64,000 bases of DNA from the NCBI GenBank assembly GCA_045536365.1, contig JAZSNL010000013.1, positions 1 to 64,000 of the forward strand. The letters run 5' to 3'. Source of the stretch: JAZSNL01 sp045536365. Lineage in GTDB: Bacteria; Bacillota_I; Bacilli_A; ML615J-28; CAG-313. The stretch's first letter is position 1, and each line of letters opens with the position of its first letter. Below, piece by piece: positions 1 through 8,879 of this stretch. A program made the translations under genes and the position numbers. A model generated the notes under the pieces. The model was not told where the DNA came from, searched no databases, and was given only the letters and a program-made list of their open reading frames with translations.

Positions 1-48
1 AACAGTCTTGGCTGTACTCATACAGAAACAAATCCACAGTACGATTAG
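1..48 (+). CDS. Possible 3' end of an upstream gene (partial)
   Basis: Frame 1 is open from the window edge to a TAG at 46-48 and would encode the last 15 residues of a protein (…GCTHTETNPQYD). The piece is too short to identify. The other forward frames also stop nearby, so this is weak evidence. It is followed by a short inverted repeat (54-71) and then the promoter of the next gene. Confidence 0.3.
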   Translation, partial: NSLGCTHTETNPQYD

Positions 49-94
49 ATTATAACATAATTTATTATGTTTATATAAAAATTTAAAGAAAGGA

Positions 95-100
95 TATAAT
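95..100 (+). promoter_or_regulatory. -10 box of the nitroreductase-murI promoter
   Basis: A perfect TATAAT lies about 45 bp before the start codon. No good -35 is seen at the matching distance. The leader up to the ATG at 146 is AT-rich and has no clear Shine-Dalgarno sequence. Confidence 0.5.
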
Positions 101-145
101 ATAAACTTATAAACTATATTATACGTTTATATTATACAAGATTAT

Positions 146-655
146 ATGAATAGTATTGAGTGTATATTAAAAAGAAGAAGTATTAGAAAGTATCAAGATA
201 GATTAGTTGAAGAAGAGGATATTAAAATCTTATTAGAGTCTGCTATGGCTGCTCCTTCAGCAAGAAATCAACAACCTTGGGAGTTTTATGTTGTTTCAAA
301 TAAGAGTGTTTTAGATCAAATTAGGGGTGTTGGAAGAAATTTTGATTTTAATTCACCATTAATGATTGTTGTATGTGGAAATAAATCAAGAAGTATTACA
401 CAAAATGATAATGATTTTTGGATTCAAGATTGTTCTGCAGCGGTGGAAAATATTTTACTTGCGGCTACAAGTTTAGGTCTTGGTAGTGTTTGGTGTGGAC
501 TTTATCCAGTTATTGAAAGATCTAATGCGTTAAAAGAGATTTTAGGTGTTGATGATAATATTGTTCCTATGGCTGTTTTACATATTGGTTATCCTGATGA
601 AGAAAAGGAAGAAAGAACACAATACAATGAAAATTATGTTCATTATATTAAATAA
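146..655 (+). CDS. Nitroreductase family protein
   Basis: The protein has 169 aa, a normal length for the FMN-dependent nitroreductase fold. Near residue 10 it carries the family N-terminal RRSIRKY motif, which contacts the FMN phosphate, followed by the APSARNQQPW stretch and a GLGSVW segment near residue 112. Members reduce nitro-aromatics, quinones or flavins with NAD(P)H in the cytoplasm; the substrate cannot be read from sequence. The stop codon overlaps the first possible ATG of the next frame, so it is probably co-transcribed with murI. No strong ribosome site precedes the start, but this ATG opens the conserved domain. Confidence 0.9.
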   Translation: MNSIECILKRRSIRKYQDRLVEEEDIKILLESAMAAPSARNQQPWEFYVVSNKSVLDQIRGVGRNFDFNSPLMIVVCGNKSRSITQNDNDFWIQDCSAAVENILLAATSLGLGSVWCGLYPVIERSNALKEILGVDDNIVPMAVLHIGYPDEEKEERTQYNENYVHYIK

Positions 656-666
656 TGGTGAATATA

Positions 667-1443
667 ATGGATAATAGACCTATTGGTGTTTTTGATTCAG
701 GTATTGGTGGTTTAACTGTTTTATCTGAACTTAGAAAGGTGTTTAAAGAAGAAGATTTTATTTATATAGCTGACCAAAAGAATTGTCCTTATGGAACTAA
801 GACTGATGAAGAATTAACTAGTGTAATAAGTAAAGTATTGAATAAATTAATAAGTATGAATGTTAAGGCAATTGTTATTGCGTGTAACACTGCTTCTTTA
901 TTTATTAATGAGTTTAAAAAAATGACTGATATTCCTATTATTAGTGTTATTGAACCTACTTGTGAATATGCTTATAATATTTCTAAAACAAAGAATATTA
1001 TTGTTCTTGGTACTAATATGACTATTAAAAAAGGAAGATATCAATCATTATTAAATGATTTAAATGCTGTTTCTTATCCTGTTCCTTGTTCTGAATTTGT
1101 TGATTATATTGAAAATGATAATTTAACAGTTGATGAGTTTCAAGAGGTTGTAAATAGTAAATTAGGTAATCTAAAAAATAAAAATATTGATACTTTAATT
1201 CATGGTTGTACACATTTTAGTTTAGTTGAAGATTTTATGAGAAATGTTTTAGGTGATATTTCTTATGTTGCTTGTGGCGGGCCTACAAGTATGAAATTAA
1301 AAGAAGTATTAGTTAATAGTAATTTACTTGGTAAGTCTATAGGTAATATTAGTTTATATACAACTGGTAATAAAGAAAAGCTTCAATCACAATTAAATAA
1401 GTTTGAAGGTTTTAATCAATCTATTGAAGAAATAGAATGTTAA
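667..1443 (+). CDS. murI: Glutamate racemase
   Basis: Interconverts L- and D-glutamate, supplying D-Glu for peptidoglycan. The N-terminal PIGVFDSGIGGLTVL motif is diagnostic. The two catalytic cysteines of this cofactor-independent racemase are present: Cys73 in ACNTAS and Cys181 in HGCTHF. An ATG at 655 overlaps the upstream stop, but I prefer 667 because GGTGA sits five bases before it and the protein then begins MDNRPIGVF. The protein has 258 aa, which is normal. It implies a walled cell. Confidence 0.93.
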   Translation: MDNRPIGVFDSGIGGLTVLSELRKVFKEEDFIYIADQKNCPYGTKTDEELTSVISKVLNKLISMNVKAIVIACNTASLFINEFKKMTDIPIISVIEPTCEYAYNISKTKNIIVLGTNMTIKKGRYQSLLNDLNAVSYPVPCSEFVDYIENDNLTVDEFQEVVNSKLGNLKNKNIDTLIHGCTHFSLVEDFMRNVLGDISYVACGGPTSMKLKEVLVNSNLLGKSIGNISLYTTGNKEKLQSQLNKFEGFNQSIEEIEC

Positions 1444-1447
1444 TTGC

Positions 1448-1475
1448 TTGAAAAAAAATTAAAAATGAGTATAAT
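1448..1475 (+). promoter_or_regulatory. Promoter of the metNIQ T-box transcript
   Basis: TTGAAA at 1448-1453 and TATAAT at 1470-1475 are separated by 16 bp, a good sigma-A promoter. Transcription would begin just before the T-box leader. Confidence 0.65.
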
Positions 1476-1499
1476 ATATGTATATTTTATTAAATAAAG

Positions 1500-1742
1500 A
1501 CATTGAAGAGAAGAGTAGTAAACATGGCGCTTTATAGAGAGTTCTCGTATGGTGGAAGAGAATAAGAAGAAAGTTTATGAACATGGCCTCTGAGTCGAAT
1601 TTTTGAAATTAAGTAGGAAGTTCCGGTTTTGCCCGTTACAGCAATATTACTTGTATGAGTTAGAAATAGGCTAAGTAATTAGTGAAAAAGGTTGGTACCA
1701 CGTGAATTTATTCTCGTCCTTGTTATAGGGACGAGTTTTTTT
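1500..1742 (+). promoter_or_regulatory. T-box riboswitch, methionine-type
   Basis: The leader has the order of a T-box: an AGAGAG/GGTGGAAG stem I core (about 1537-1559), a specifier region GAACATGGCCTCTGAG with ATG (Met) at 1583-1585, the T-box sequence AAAGGTTGGTACCACG (about 1687-1702), and an intrinsic terminator with arms 1713-1719 and 1729-1735 followed by T's. The canonical T-box core reads GGTGG; here it has an extra T. Uncharged tRNA-Met would pair with ATG and favour the antiterminator, turning on metNIQ during methionine starvation. The ATG specifier agrees with the genes controlled. Confidence 0.93.
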
Positions 1743-1759
1743 GTTTTGAGGAGGTTTTT

Positions 1760-2737
1760 ATGAGTAATCCTATTTTAGAAATAAGACATTTATCTAAGAG
1801 TTTTGATGATTTTCAAGTGTTAAAGGATATTAATCTTAAAGTATATCAAAAAGATGTTTATGGTATTTTAGGTTTATCTGGCGCCGGTAAGTCTACTTTA
1901 GTTAGATGTATTAATGGGCTTGAAAAATTTAATGAAGGTGAAATTTTGTTTCATGGAGAAGTTGTTACTTTTAACCGTGAATATAAAAGAAAAGTTTCAA
2001 TGATTTTTCAACAATTTAATTTGCTTGATCAAAGAACTGTTTTAGGTAATGTTGAACTTGTTGGAGAGTTATTTAATGAACAAAATAAAAAAGAAAAGGC
2101 AATTAAGTATTTAGAATTAGTAGGATTAAGTAATCATTTAAATAAATATCCTTCTCAATTATCAGGCGGTCAAAAACAAAGAGTTGCGATTGCGAGAGCA
2201 TTAATGTCTGAACCAGAGATTTTATTATGTGATGAGGCTACTTCTAGTTTGGATCCTGATACAGCTTATCAAATTCTTGATTTATTAGAGGAATTAAAAA
2301 ATAAATTAGGATTAACAATTATTATGATTTCTCATCAAATGGATATTATTGAACGTATTTGTAATAAGGTTGCGATAATAGATCATTCTAGAATCGTTGA
2401 AGATGGTGATGCTCAAGATATTTTCTTATTTCCAAAAACAGATATTTCAAAGAAGATTTTATATTCTGGTCATATTAATACTAAACTTGATGAATCTAAG
2501 TTTTTAAAGATTATTTTTAATGGAGAAATTGATACTCCGATTATTGCGAATATAATTCAAGATTGTAATATTGTTTTATCGGTTATTTACGCTGATTCTA
2601 AAGTTGTAAATGATAGAGTATATGGACAATTGATATTTAAAATGCCAGCTGATATTAATGATGTTGTTAAATTAAAGAAATATTTAGAAATAAAAGGCAT
2701 AAATTATAAGGAGGTAGAAAAAGATGAGTTGTACTGA
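1760..2737 (+). CDS. metN: Methionine ABC transporter ATP-binding protein MetN
   Basis: Energises uptake of methionine. Walker A GLSGAGKST is near residue 38, the signature LSGGQKQR near 139 and Walker B LLCDEATSSLDP near 160. After the ATPase domain, residues about 245-320 form the C-terminal NIL/ACT-like domain, which in E. coli MetN binds methionine and inhibits transport. The start has a GAGGAGG site 5 bases upstream. It lies directly behind the Met T-box and overlaps metI by 14 bases. Confidence 0.95.
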   Translation: MSNPILEIRHLSKSFDDFQVLKDINLKVYQKDVYGILGLSGAGKSTLVRCINGLEKFNEGEILFHGEVVTFNREYKRKVSMIFQQFNLLDQRTVLGNVELVGELFNEQNKKEKAIKYLELVGLSNHLNKYPSQLSGGQKQRVAIARALMSEPEILLCDEATSSLDPDTAYQILDLLEELKNKLGLTIIMISHQMDIIERICNKVAIIDHSRIVEDGDAQDIFLFPKTDISKKILYSGHINTKLDESKFLKIIFNGEIDTPIIANIIQDCNIVLSVIYADSKVVNDRVYGQLIFKMPADINDVVKLKKYLEIKGINYKEVEKDELY

Positions 2738-3392
2738 TTTTAGTGTTGCTGCAATGGAAACTTTAGGTATGGTTTTCATTTCTACTTTTTTTGCTTATCT
2801 TGTTGGAGGTCCTATCGGGGTTATTTTAAATGTTAGTTCAAAAAATGGACTTAAACCTTGTAAGTGGTTAAATAGTCTTTTAGGTATTATTGTTAATATT
2901 TTTAGATCAATTCCTTGTCTAATTATCGTAGTTATATTGATTCCTGTTGTAAGGGAACTTTTAGGTAAGGGTACAGGAAGATGGTGGACAATGATTATTC
3001 CTTTAAGTGTAGCGGCTTTTGGTTTTGTTGCTAGAATGGTAGAGCAGTCTTTAGCAGAAGTAGAAAAGGGAAAAATTGAAGCTGTTGAGTCTTTAGGTGC
3101 TACTAATTTACAGATTATATTTAAAGTTTTAATTCCAGAAGCTAGAGCTTCTTTAATTAGTGGTTTAGCTGTTGTTTTAGTATCTGTTTTAGGTTATACT
3201 TCATTTGCTGCAAATACAGGGTCTAAAGGATTAATTCATGGAATTATGTTTATTTATGATAATGATCCGGAGTCATATTATGAAAATCCTAATTTTTGGA
3301 TTTTAATAATTATTGTTGTAGTAATGGTTCAAATAATTCAAGAATTAGGATTATTTATTTCTAGAAAATTAGATAAAAGGAGAATAAAATAA
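2724..3392 (+). CDS. metI: Methionine ABC transporter permease MetI
   Basis: The protein has 222 aa with about five membrane segments and the permease EAA-loop (about residues 115-140, ESLGATNLQIIFKVLIPEA), where MetN docks. AAGGAGG lies 9 bases before the ATG, which is inside the 3' end of metN, so translation is probably coupled. The next gene begins on its stop codon. Confidence 0.95.
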   Translation: MSCTDFSVAAMETLGMVFISTFFAYLVGGPIGVILNVSSKNGLKPCKWLNSLLGIIVNIFRSIPCLIIVVILIPVVRELLGKGTGRWWTMIIPLSVAAFGFVARMVEQSLAEVEKGKIEAVESLGATNLQIIFKVLIPEARASLISGLAVVLVSVLGYTSFAANTGSKGLIHGIMFIYDNDPESYYENPNFWILIIIVVVMVQIIQELGLFISRKLDKRRIK

Positions 3393-4231
3393 TGAGATTA
3401 AATAAGTTTTTTAAACTATTAGTTGTTTTTGTAACTTTAATCGGTATTTGTTTTTGTACAAGTTGCAAAAATGATAAAATTATTAGTGTATGTGCAAGTA
3501 GATTACCACATGCTGATGTTTTAGAAAATTGTGTAGCTGATATTCTTGAAAAACAAGGTTATACATTAGAAGTAACTGTTTTAAACTGGACATTACAAAA
3601 TAGTAGTGTTGCGATGGGGGATTATGATGCGAATTATTTTCAACATATTCCTTTTTTAGAAGATTATAATGGAAAGACAAAGTTATTCCCTGTTTGTAAA
3701 GTTCATTATGAACCATTAGGAATTTATCGTGGATCATTTAATGGTAATTTAAAAGATGGAAAAAGTTTTGCAATATGTAATGATACTTCTAATGCGATAA
3801 GAGCACTTGAATTATTATATGATAATGGAGTAATTCCTTATATTCCTGTAAATGAAAAAAATCAATTGACTATTTCTAGTACTCATACTTTTTCAAATGG
3901 AGTAACTGTAACACTTCTTAAAGAAGAGTTACTTGTTGTTTCTATGCCTGATTATGATTTTGCATGTTTACCTTGCAATACTGCTTATTCAGGTAATGTA
4001 GATCCAACGAAGAAAGTAGCAGAGGAAAATAGTATAGAATTACTAAGTGGTAAAGCTAATATATTAGCTGCTAGATTAGATGATTATAATAATGATGCAA
4101 AATACAAAGCGAAGATTGATGCCTTAGCAGATGCTTTATTATCAGAAGAAGTAAGAAATTATATATTAAATAAGTATTCTGGTGCAATAGCTTGTAATGA
4201 ATATACTCAAGTAGATTTAAGAGAAAACTAG
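3392..4231 (+). CDS. metQ: Methionine-binding lipoprotein MetQ
   Basis: The 279-aa protein belongs to the NlpA/MetQ family of substrate-binding proteins. The N-terminus is a lipoprotein signal (hydrophobic residues 7-24, then CTSC with the probable lipidated Cys near 26). The mature part begins ISVCASRLPHADVLE, as in MetQ. It would be tethered outside the membrane and deliver methionine to MetI. It overlaps metI by one base and ends in an intrinsic terminator, closing the operon. Confidence 0.94.
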   Translation: MRLNKFFKLLVVFVTLIGICFCTSCKNDKIISVCASRLPHADVLENCVADILEKQGYTLEVTVLNWTLQNSSVAMGDYDANYFQHIPFLEDYNGKTKLFPVCKVHYEPLGIYRGSFNGNLKDGKSFAICNDTSNAIRALELLYDNGVIPYIPVNEKNQLTISSTHTFSNGVTVTLLKEELLVVSMPDYDFACLPCNTAYSGNVDPTKKVAEENSIELLSGKANILAARLDDYNNDAKYKAKIDALADALLSEEVRNYILNKYSGAIACNEYTQVDLREN

Positions 4232-4250
4232 GTTTATACCTAGTTTTTTT
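4225..4250 (+). terminator. Intrinsic terminator after metNIQ
   Basis: AAACTAGG and CCTAGTTT form an 8-bp stem around a TTTATA loop, followed by T's. The left arm overlaps the metQ stop codon. Confidence 0.85.
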
Positions 4251-4302
4251 AAAATATTATAAAATTATTAATGTTTTTACTTTAAAAATTGATTAAATAT
4301 AG

Positions 4303-4308
4303 TATAAT
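4303..4308 (+). promoter_or_regulatory. -10 box of the pncB-pncA promoter
   Basis: TATAAT lies 18 bp before the pncB start; the ribosome site GAAGGTGA follows at about 4314-4321. The -35 is poor, and no riboswitch fold is evident in the short leader. Confidence 0.5.
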
Positions 4309-4326
4309 AATAAAGAAGGTGATATT

Positions 4327-5520
4327 ATGAAGTTACAACCAATTATTATTTCTTTATTAGATACAGATTTATATAAATTTAATATGAATCAAGTTATGTT
4401 TCATAAACACACTGATTTAATAGGTGAATATCATTTTAAATGTCGTAATGAAAATGTTGTTTTTACAAAAGAAATGTTTAATGAAATAAATGAACAAATT
4501 GATCATTTATGTAAATTAAGATTTACTAAAGCTGAGCTTGATTATTTAAGAAGCATTCGTTTTATTAAAGATGACTATGTTGAATTTTTAAGATTATGGC
4601 ATCCTTTAAGAGACTATGTTGAAACATCATTATCTGATAATGGTGAATTAAGTGTTGTTGTAAAAGGACCTCTTTTTAGTGCAATGCAGTTTGAAATATA
4701 TTTATTAGAAATAATAAATGAAACATATTTTAGATTACAATATGATTATGAAGAATTAGTAATTTCTGCAAGACAATTATTAAAGGAAAAATGTAAAAAA
4801 TTAACAGATGGAACTTATTCTTTTACATTTGCTGAATTTGGTTGTCGAAGAAGATTATCTAGAAATTGGCAAGAAGAAGTTGTAAAAGAATTAGTTAAAA
4901 CAAATCGTTGTATTGGTACATCTAATGTTTATCTTGCAATGAAATATAATTTAAAACCAATTGGAACATATGCACATGAATTTGTTCAAATGTATCAAGG
5001 TATTTCACGTATTCCACTTGCATATACAAATTATTATGCAATGAAAGACTGGTTTGCTGAGTATAATGGAGATAACGGTGTTGCGTTAACTGATACACTT
5101 ACAACTGATTTATTTTTACTTGATTTTGATTATTTACAAGCATCTACATATACAGGATTGAGACACGATTCTGGAGATCCTTATGAATGGGGTAATAAAA
5201 TATTAAAACATTATGAAAATTTAGGTGTAGATCATAAAAATAAAACTTTATTATTTAGTGATAGTTTAGATTTTGATAAAGCTGAACAAATATATCAATA
5301 TTTTAAAGATCGTTGTAAAGTAACATTTGGTATAGGAACATATTGTTCTAATCATACTAAAGTAGAAGCGTTGAATATTGTTATTAAATTACAATATGTT
5401 AATAATAAACCTGTTGCAAAATTATCTGATGTTCCTGGTAAAACAATGTGTGAAGATGAAGTTTATTTATCACATTTAAAAGAAAGTGTTAATTATCGAG
5501 TTAATATTGAAAGGAAATAA
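4327..5520 (+). CDS. pncB: Nicotinate phosphoribosyltransferase
   Basis: Makes nicotinate mononucleotide from nicotinate and PRPP in NAD salvage. The 397-aa protein has the family N-terminus (LLDTDLYKFNMNQVMF), the EFGCRRR motif near residue 176, and LRHDSGDPYEWG near 278, which matches the conserved phosphoribosyl-binding region. The C-terminal GIGTYCSN and KLSDVPGKTM motifs are also typical. It is followed by pncA; together they convert nicotinamide to NaMN. Confidence 0.95.
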   Translation: MKLQPIIISLLDTDLYKFNMNQVMFHKHTDLIGEYHFKCRNENVVFTKEMFNEINEQIDHLCKLRFTKAELDYLRSIRFIKDDYVEFLRLWHPLRDYVETSLSDNGELSVVVKGPLFSAMQFEIYLLEIINETYFRLQYDYEELVISARQLLKEKCKKLTDGTYSFTFAEFGCRRRLSRNWQEEVVKELVKTNRCIGTSNVYLAMKYNLKPIGTYAHEFVQMYQGISRIPLAYTNYYAMKDWFAEYNGDNGVALTDTLTTDLFLLDFDYLQASTYTGLRHDSGDPYEWGNKILKHYENLGVDHKNKTLLFSDSLDFDKAEQIYQYFKDRCKVTFGIGTYCSNHTKVEALNIVIKLQYVNNKPVAKLSDVPGKTMCEDEVYLSHLKESVNYRVNIERK

Positions 5521-5521
5521 A

Positions 5522-6049
5522 ATGAAAAAGATATTAATTGTAGTTGATATGCAAAATGATTTTATTGATGGAACTCTTGGAACAAAAGAAGCAGTTGAAA
5601 TTGTTCCTAATGTTATTAATAAAATTGTTGCTTATGAAAATGATGAATCAATTATTTATTTTACCAAAGATACTCATTTTGATAATTATTTAGATTCAGC
5701 AGAAGGTAAAAAATTACCTATTAAACACTGTATAAAAGGAACAAATGGTTGGTTAATACCAAGTAATATATTACGCTCTCATCAAGGTCATGTTGTTGAA
5801 AAATATACTTTTGGTTCAAAAGATTTATTTGATTACTTGTATAAAGAATATGCAAATAATCCATTTGAATCTATTGAATTAATAGGTTTATGTACTGATA
5901 TTTGTGTTATAAGCAATGCATTACTTGCAAAAGCTTATTTTCCGAATATAAAAATCATTGTAGATGAATCATGTTGTGCCGGTGTTACAGTTGATTCACA
6001 TAAAAAAGCAGTTGACACAATGAAAATGTGTCAAATAGAAATAATTTAA
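5522..6049 (+). CDS. pncA: Nicotinamidase (isochorismatase family)
   Basis: Deamidates nicotinamide to nicotinate, the substrate of the adjacent pncB. The triad of the family is visible: Asp9 (VVDMQNDF), Lys94 (VEKYTF) and Cys124 (GLCTDICV). An upstream ATG at 5486 lies inside pncB in another frame; I choose 5522 because the conserved domain starts there and AAAGGA precedes it. The gene starts one base after the pncB stop. The length of 175 aa is normal. Confidence 0.93.
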   Translation: MKKILIVVDMQNDFIDGTLGTKEAVEIVPNVINKIVAYENDESIIYFTKDTHFDNYLDSAEGKKLPIKHCIKGTNGWLIPSNILRSHQGHVVEKYTFGSKDLFDYLYKEYANNPFESIELIGLCTDICVISNALLAKAYFPNIKIIVDESCCAGVTVDSHKKAVDTMKMCQIEII

Positions 6050-6061
6050 AGGAGAAATATT

Positions 6062-6997
6062 ATGGCTAAAATGCACAAAAAATTAGCAGAATTTTTAACA
6101 CAAAGAGGATTTGTTGTTACTAATGATACTGCACAAGGACAAATTAAAGGATTTGATATTACTATTGGATATAATGCAATGAGTAATACTGCTCCAGTAT
6201 ATGGACATATTTCTTTTTACGCTAGTGAAAATGAAAAATATGCGATGGCAGCAACTATTAAAGCTTTAAAAATTAAATTCTTAGTTTATCAACTAACTAC
6301 TTTTGGTTTATCATTTGGTTTAAATGATATAACATTAGGTGGATTATTAAAGAAATTAGATAAGAATTTAGATGATATTCTAAATGTTATTCAAAATGGT
6401 GGAGGTAAGGGAGCAGAATATTGTCCTTACTGTGGTGAAAATTTAGATGATTATAAAGTATGTAATATTGATGGAATCAATATTAAATTACACAGTGAAT
6501 GTGTTAATAAATTAAATGTTGAAATTGCAGAAGAAAACAAAGAATTTGATGCAGCTCCAAACAATTACTTAAAAGGAACAATTGGTTTACTTTTAGGTGC
6601 TGCTATTGGATGTGTTATCTATATTATTTTATTTATGATTGGCTTTATTTCAGCTATTTCAGCATTTGCTGCTATTGCTTTAGGTGTATTCTTCTATAAG
6701 AAATTTGGTGGTAAACCTAATATGACAATGGTTATTTTAGCTGCTGTTATTACTTTAGCAAGTTCATTATTGACAGTTTATGGTTTACATGTTTTAGCTG
6801 CAATTGGCCTTGTATTTGAACAAACAGGTAATGCTGTATCTGGTATGGAAGCTATGCAATTAATGATGCAAGATTCTGAATTTTCAGCAAGTTTTACTTC
6901 TAATATGGTAATGACTATTATCTTTACTTTATTAGGTGCTGGTTATGAAGTATTTACTCTTTTAAAGAGTGTAAAAAGAACAAAACAAATTAAGTAA
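6062..6997 (+). CDS. Unknown membrane protein with a CxxC zinc-ribbon-like element
   Basis: I do not recognise this 311-aa protein. Residues 1-115 are soluble and contain no known motif. A YCPYCGENL knuckle lies near residue 120 with a second Cys/His patch (KLHSECVNKL) about 20 residues later, so a metal-binding site is plausible. Residues about 165-300 hold four hydrophobic segments (two starting near 170 and 195, one near 220, one near 275). AAAGGAG precedes the ATG, and 12 bases separate it from pncA, so it belongs to the NAD-salvage operon. A role in vitamin uptake is possible but unsupported by homology. Confidence 0.75.
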   Translation: MAKMHKKLAEFLTQRGFVVTNDTAQGQIKGFDITIGYNAMSNTAPVYGHISFYASENEKYAMAATIKALKIKFLVYQLTTFGLSFGLNDITLGGLLKKLDKNLDDILNVIQNGGGKGAEYCPYCGENLDDYKVCNIDGINIKLHSECVNKLNVEIAEENKEFDAAPNNYLKGTIGLLLGAAIGCVIYIILFMIGFISAISAFAAIALGVFFYKKFGGKPNMTMVILAAVITLASSLLTVYGLHVLAAIGLVFEQTGNAVSGMEAMQLMMQDSEFSASFTSNMVMTIIFTLLGAGYEVFTLLKSVKRTKQIK

Positions 6998-6998
6998 T

Positions 6999-7044
6999 AA
7001 AAAACACATTAAGACAAGTTAACTTGTTTTTAATGTGTTTTTTT
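6999..7044 (+). terminator. Intrinsic terminator after the pncB operon
   Basis: A long stem of about 20 bp, with arms at about 7000-7020 and 7021-7041 meeting at GTTAAC, is followed by a T tract. The A-rich left arm suggests it may also work leftward. Confidence 0.85.
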
Positions 7045-7054
7045 ATTAATATTT

Positions 7055-7083
7055 TTGTAAAAACATAGATAAAGTGATATAAT
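7055..7083 (+). promoter_or_regulatory. Promoter of the Na/Pi cotransporter gene
   Basis: TTGTAA (7055-7060) and TATAAT (7078-7083) are exactly 17 bp apart. Confidence 0.7.
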
Positions 7084-7107
7084 AATAATAACATGGAGGA
7101 TTTTTTT

Positions 7108-8760
7108 ATGGATGTTGAATTAATCTCAGGAATATTAATGTTATTAACTAGCCTTGGGGCTTTCATGATTGGATTTAAATTATTATCTGAAAATGTAGAA
7201 AAATTATCAAGTAAAGGTTTAAAAAGATTATTTGCAAAAACATCAAATAATAGATTAGTAAGTGTTGGTATTGGTGCTGCAACTACAACTTTAGTACAAT
7301 CTTCATCTATTACTACAGTAATGATGGTTGGTTTTGTTAATGCGGGATTAATGACTTTGTTACAAGCAACTTCATTAATTATGGGTGCTAATATTGGTTC
7401 TACAACAACTGGTTTAATAGCAGCATTAGGTGCAGCTAAATCAGGTTCTTCGATTGGTATTGTTGATGTTGCGATGTTACTTACTCCTATTGGTATTTTT
7501 ATGAATATTTTAGGTAAAAAAGATAAACTTAAAACAATAGGTGCAATGTTAGCTGGTTTAGGTTTATTATTATTCGGAATAGATTCAATGTCAGGAGCAA
7601 TGAATGTATTAAAAGATCATGAAGGTGTTAAAAACTTATTAGTTTCTGTTAAAAATCCTATTTTATTATTAATAATTGGTGCCGTTTTAACAGCTGTTAT
7701 TCAATCCTCAGGTGCTGTTACTGCAATAATTGTTACACTTGCGGCTGCGCCAGACCTTGTTATTGGTGATGGTGGTAACGCAATGTTATATATTATTTTA
7801 GGTAGTAATATTGGTACTTGTTCAACTGCATTACTTTCTTCTTTAGGAGCTGGTACTAATGCGAAGAGAACTAGTTTAATCCATTTATTATTTAATGTAT
7901 TAGGTAGTGTTATTTTCTTTGTATTCTTAATGATTTACAAAGATTTCAAAGTACAAGTATTAGAAGGATTAATCGAAGATCCAGCATTACAAATAGCTTT
8001 ATTCCATACTTTCTTTAATGTTACATGTACACTTATATTCTTACCTTTTGCAAATGTATTTGTTAAGATATCAGAAAAACTTATTAAGGATAAAGAAGAA
8101 AATGATGAAAGTACAGCTAAGTTTATTGATGAACGCTTCATTTCTGTTCATGCTGTTGCAATAACACAAATTGAAAAAGAAATCGGAAGACTTGGTGATT
8201 TATCAATGAAGAGTTTAGATACATCATTTAATGCATTCATTAATAAAGATAAAGATGCAAAAACACAAGTATTTAAAGAAATCGATGTTGTTCAAGTATT
8301 AAATGATCAAATTACTAATTATATTGTAAAAGTTTCTACTAATGATTTATCACTACAAGATGAACAAACATTATCATCATTACATCATGTGTTAAGTGAT
8401 ATTTTACGTATTAGTGAAGTATCTGACAACTTAGTTAAATATACAGCTAGATACGTAGATGAAGAATTAGTGTTCTCAGATAATGTTATTTTATCATTAC
8501 AAAATATGTATCAAGATGTAGTTAAATTATATAATTTATCTATTCAAGCATTTGTTGAACATGATAAATCATTATTAAAAGAAATTGATGAAATCGAAGA
8601 GGGTATTGACAGAACAAGAACACAATTAATAAATGATCATATTAAACGTTTAAATGAAGGAAGATGTAAACCTGAAAACAGTGGTGTATTTATTAATTTA
8701 GTTGGTAACTTAGAACGTATTGGTGACCATATTTGTTATGTTGCTCATTCAATAGAATAA
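7108..8760 (+). CDS. Na/Pi cotransporter family protein with PhoU-like C-terminus
   Basis: Probable sodium-dependent phosphate importer of the NptA/PNaS family. The membrane half (about residues 1-325) has the inverted repeats with QSSSITT (near 65) and IQSSGAVTA (near 199), the family's QSS signature. Residues about 345-550 are helical and PhoU-like (for example GRLGDLSMKSLD and NLERIGDHICYV). An ATG at 7093 is inside the ribosome site; GGAGG 8 bases before 7108 supports the later start. It is monocistronic between its own promoter and terminator. Confidence 0.92.
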   Translation: MDVELISGILMLLTSLGAFMIGFKLLSENVEKLSSKGLKRLFAKTSNNRLVSVGIGAATTTLVQSSSITTVMMVGFVNAGLMTLLQATSLIMGANIGSTTTGLIAALGAAKSGSSIGIVDVAMLLTPIGIFMNILGKKDKLKTIGAMLAGLGLLLFGIDSMSGAMNVLKDHEGVKNLLVSVKNPILLLIIGAVLTAVIQSSGAVTAIIVTLAAAPDLVIGDGGNAMLYIILGSNIGTCSTALLSSLGAGTNAKRTSLIHLLFNVLGSVIFFVFLMIYKDFKVQVLEGLIEDPALQIALFHTFFNVTCTLIFLPFANVFVKISEKLIKDKEENDESTAKFIDERFISVHAVAITQIEKEIGRLGDLSMKSLDTSFNAFINKDKDAKTQVFKEIDVVQVLNDQITNYIVKVSTNDLSLQDEQTLSSLHHVLSDILRISEVSDNLVKYTARYVDEELVFSDNVILSLQNMYQDVVKLYNLSIQAFVEHDKSLLKEIDEIEEGIDRTRTQLINDHIKRLNEGRCKPENSGVFINLVGNLERIGDHICYVAHSIE

Positions 8761-8765
8761 TATAT

Positions 8766-8792
8766 AAAAGAACAGTATAACTGTTCTTTTTT
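8766..8792 (+). terminator. Intrinsic terminator after the Na/Pi cotransporter
   Basis: AAAAGAACAGT and its complement form an 11-bp stem with a 3-base ATA loop and a T tract. Confidence 0.85.
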
Positions 8793-8879
8793 CATTATCA
8801 AATATCTTGATTTAAAAAAATAAAGTTGATGAAATTACGTTACAAATTAGGGGTATGTAATATTTATAGGGAGGGAAAA

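Noticed and set aside
2724..2737. Mycoplasma-type genetic code (TGA as Trp)
   Set aside because: metN and degV end naturally at TGA, and Trp is encoded by TGG throughout.
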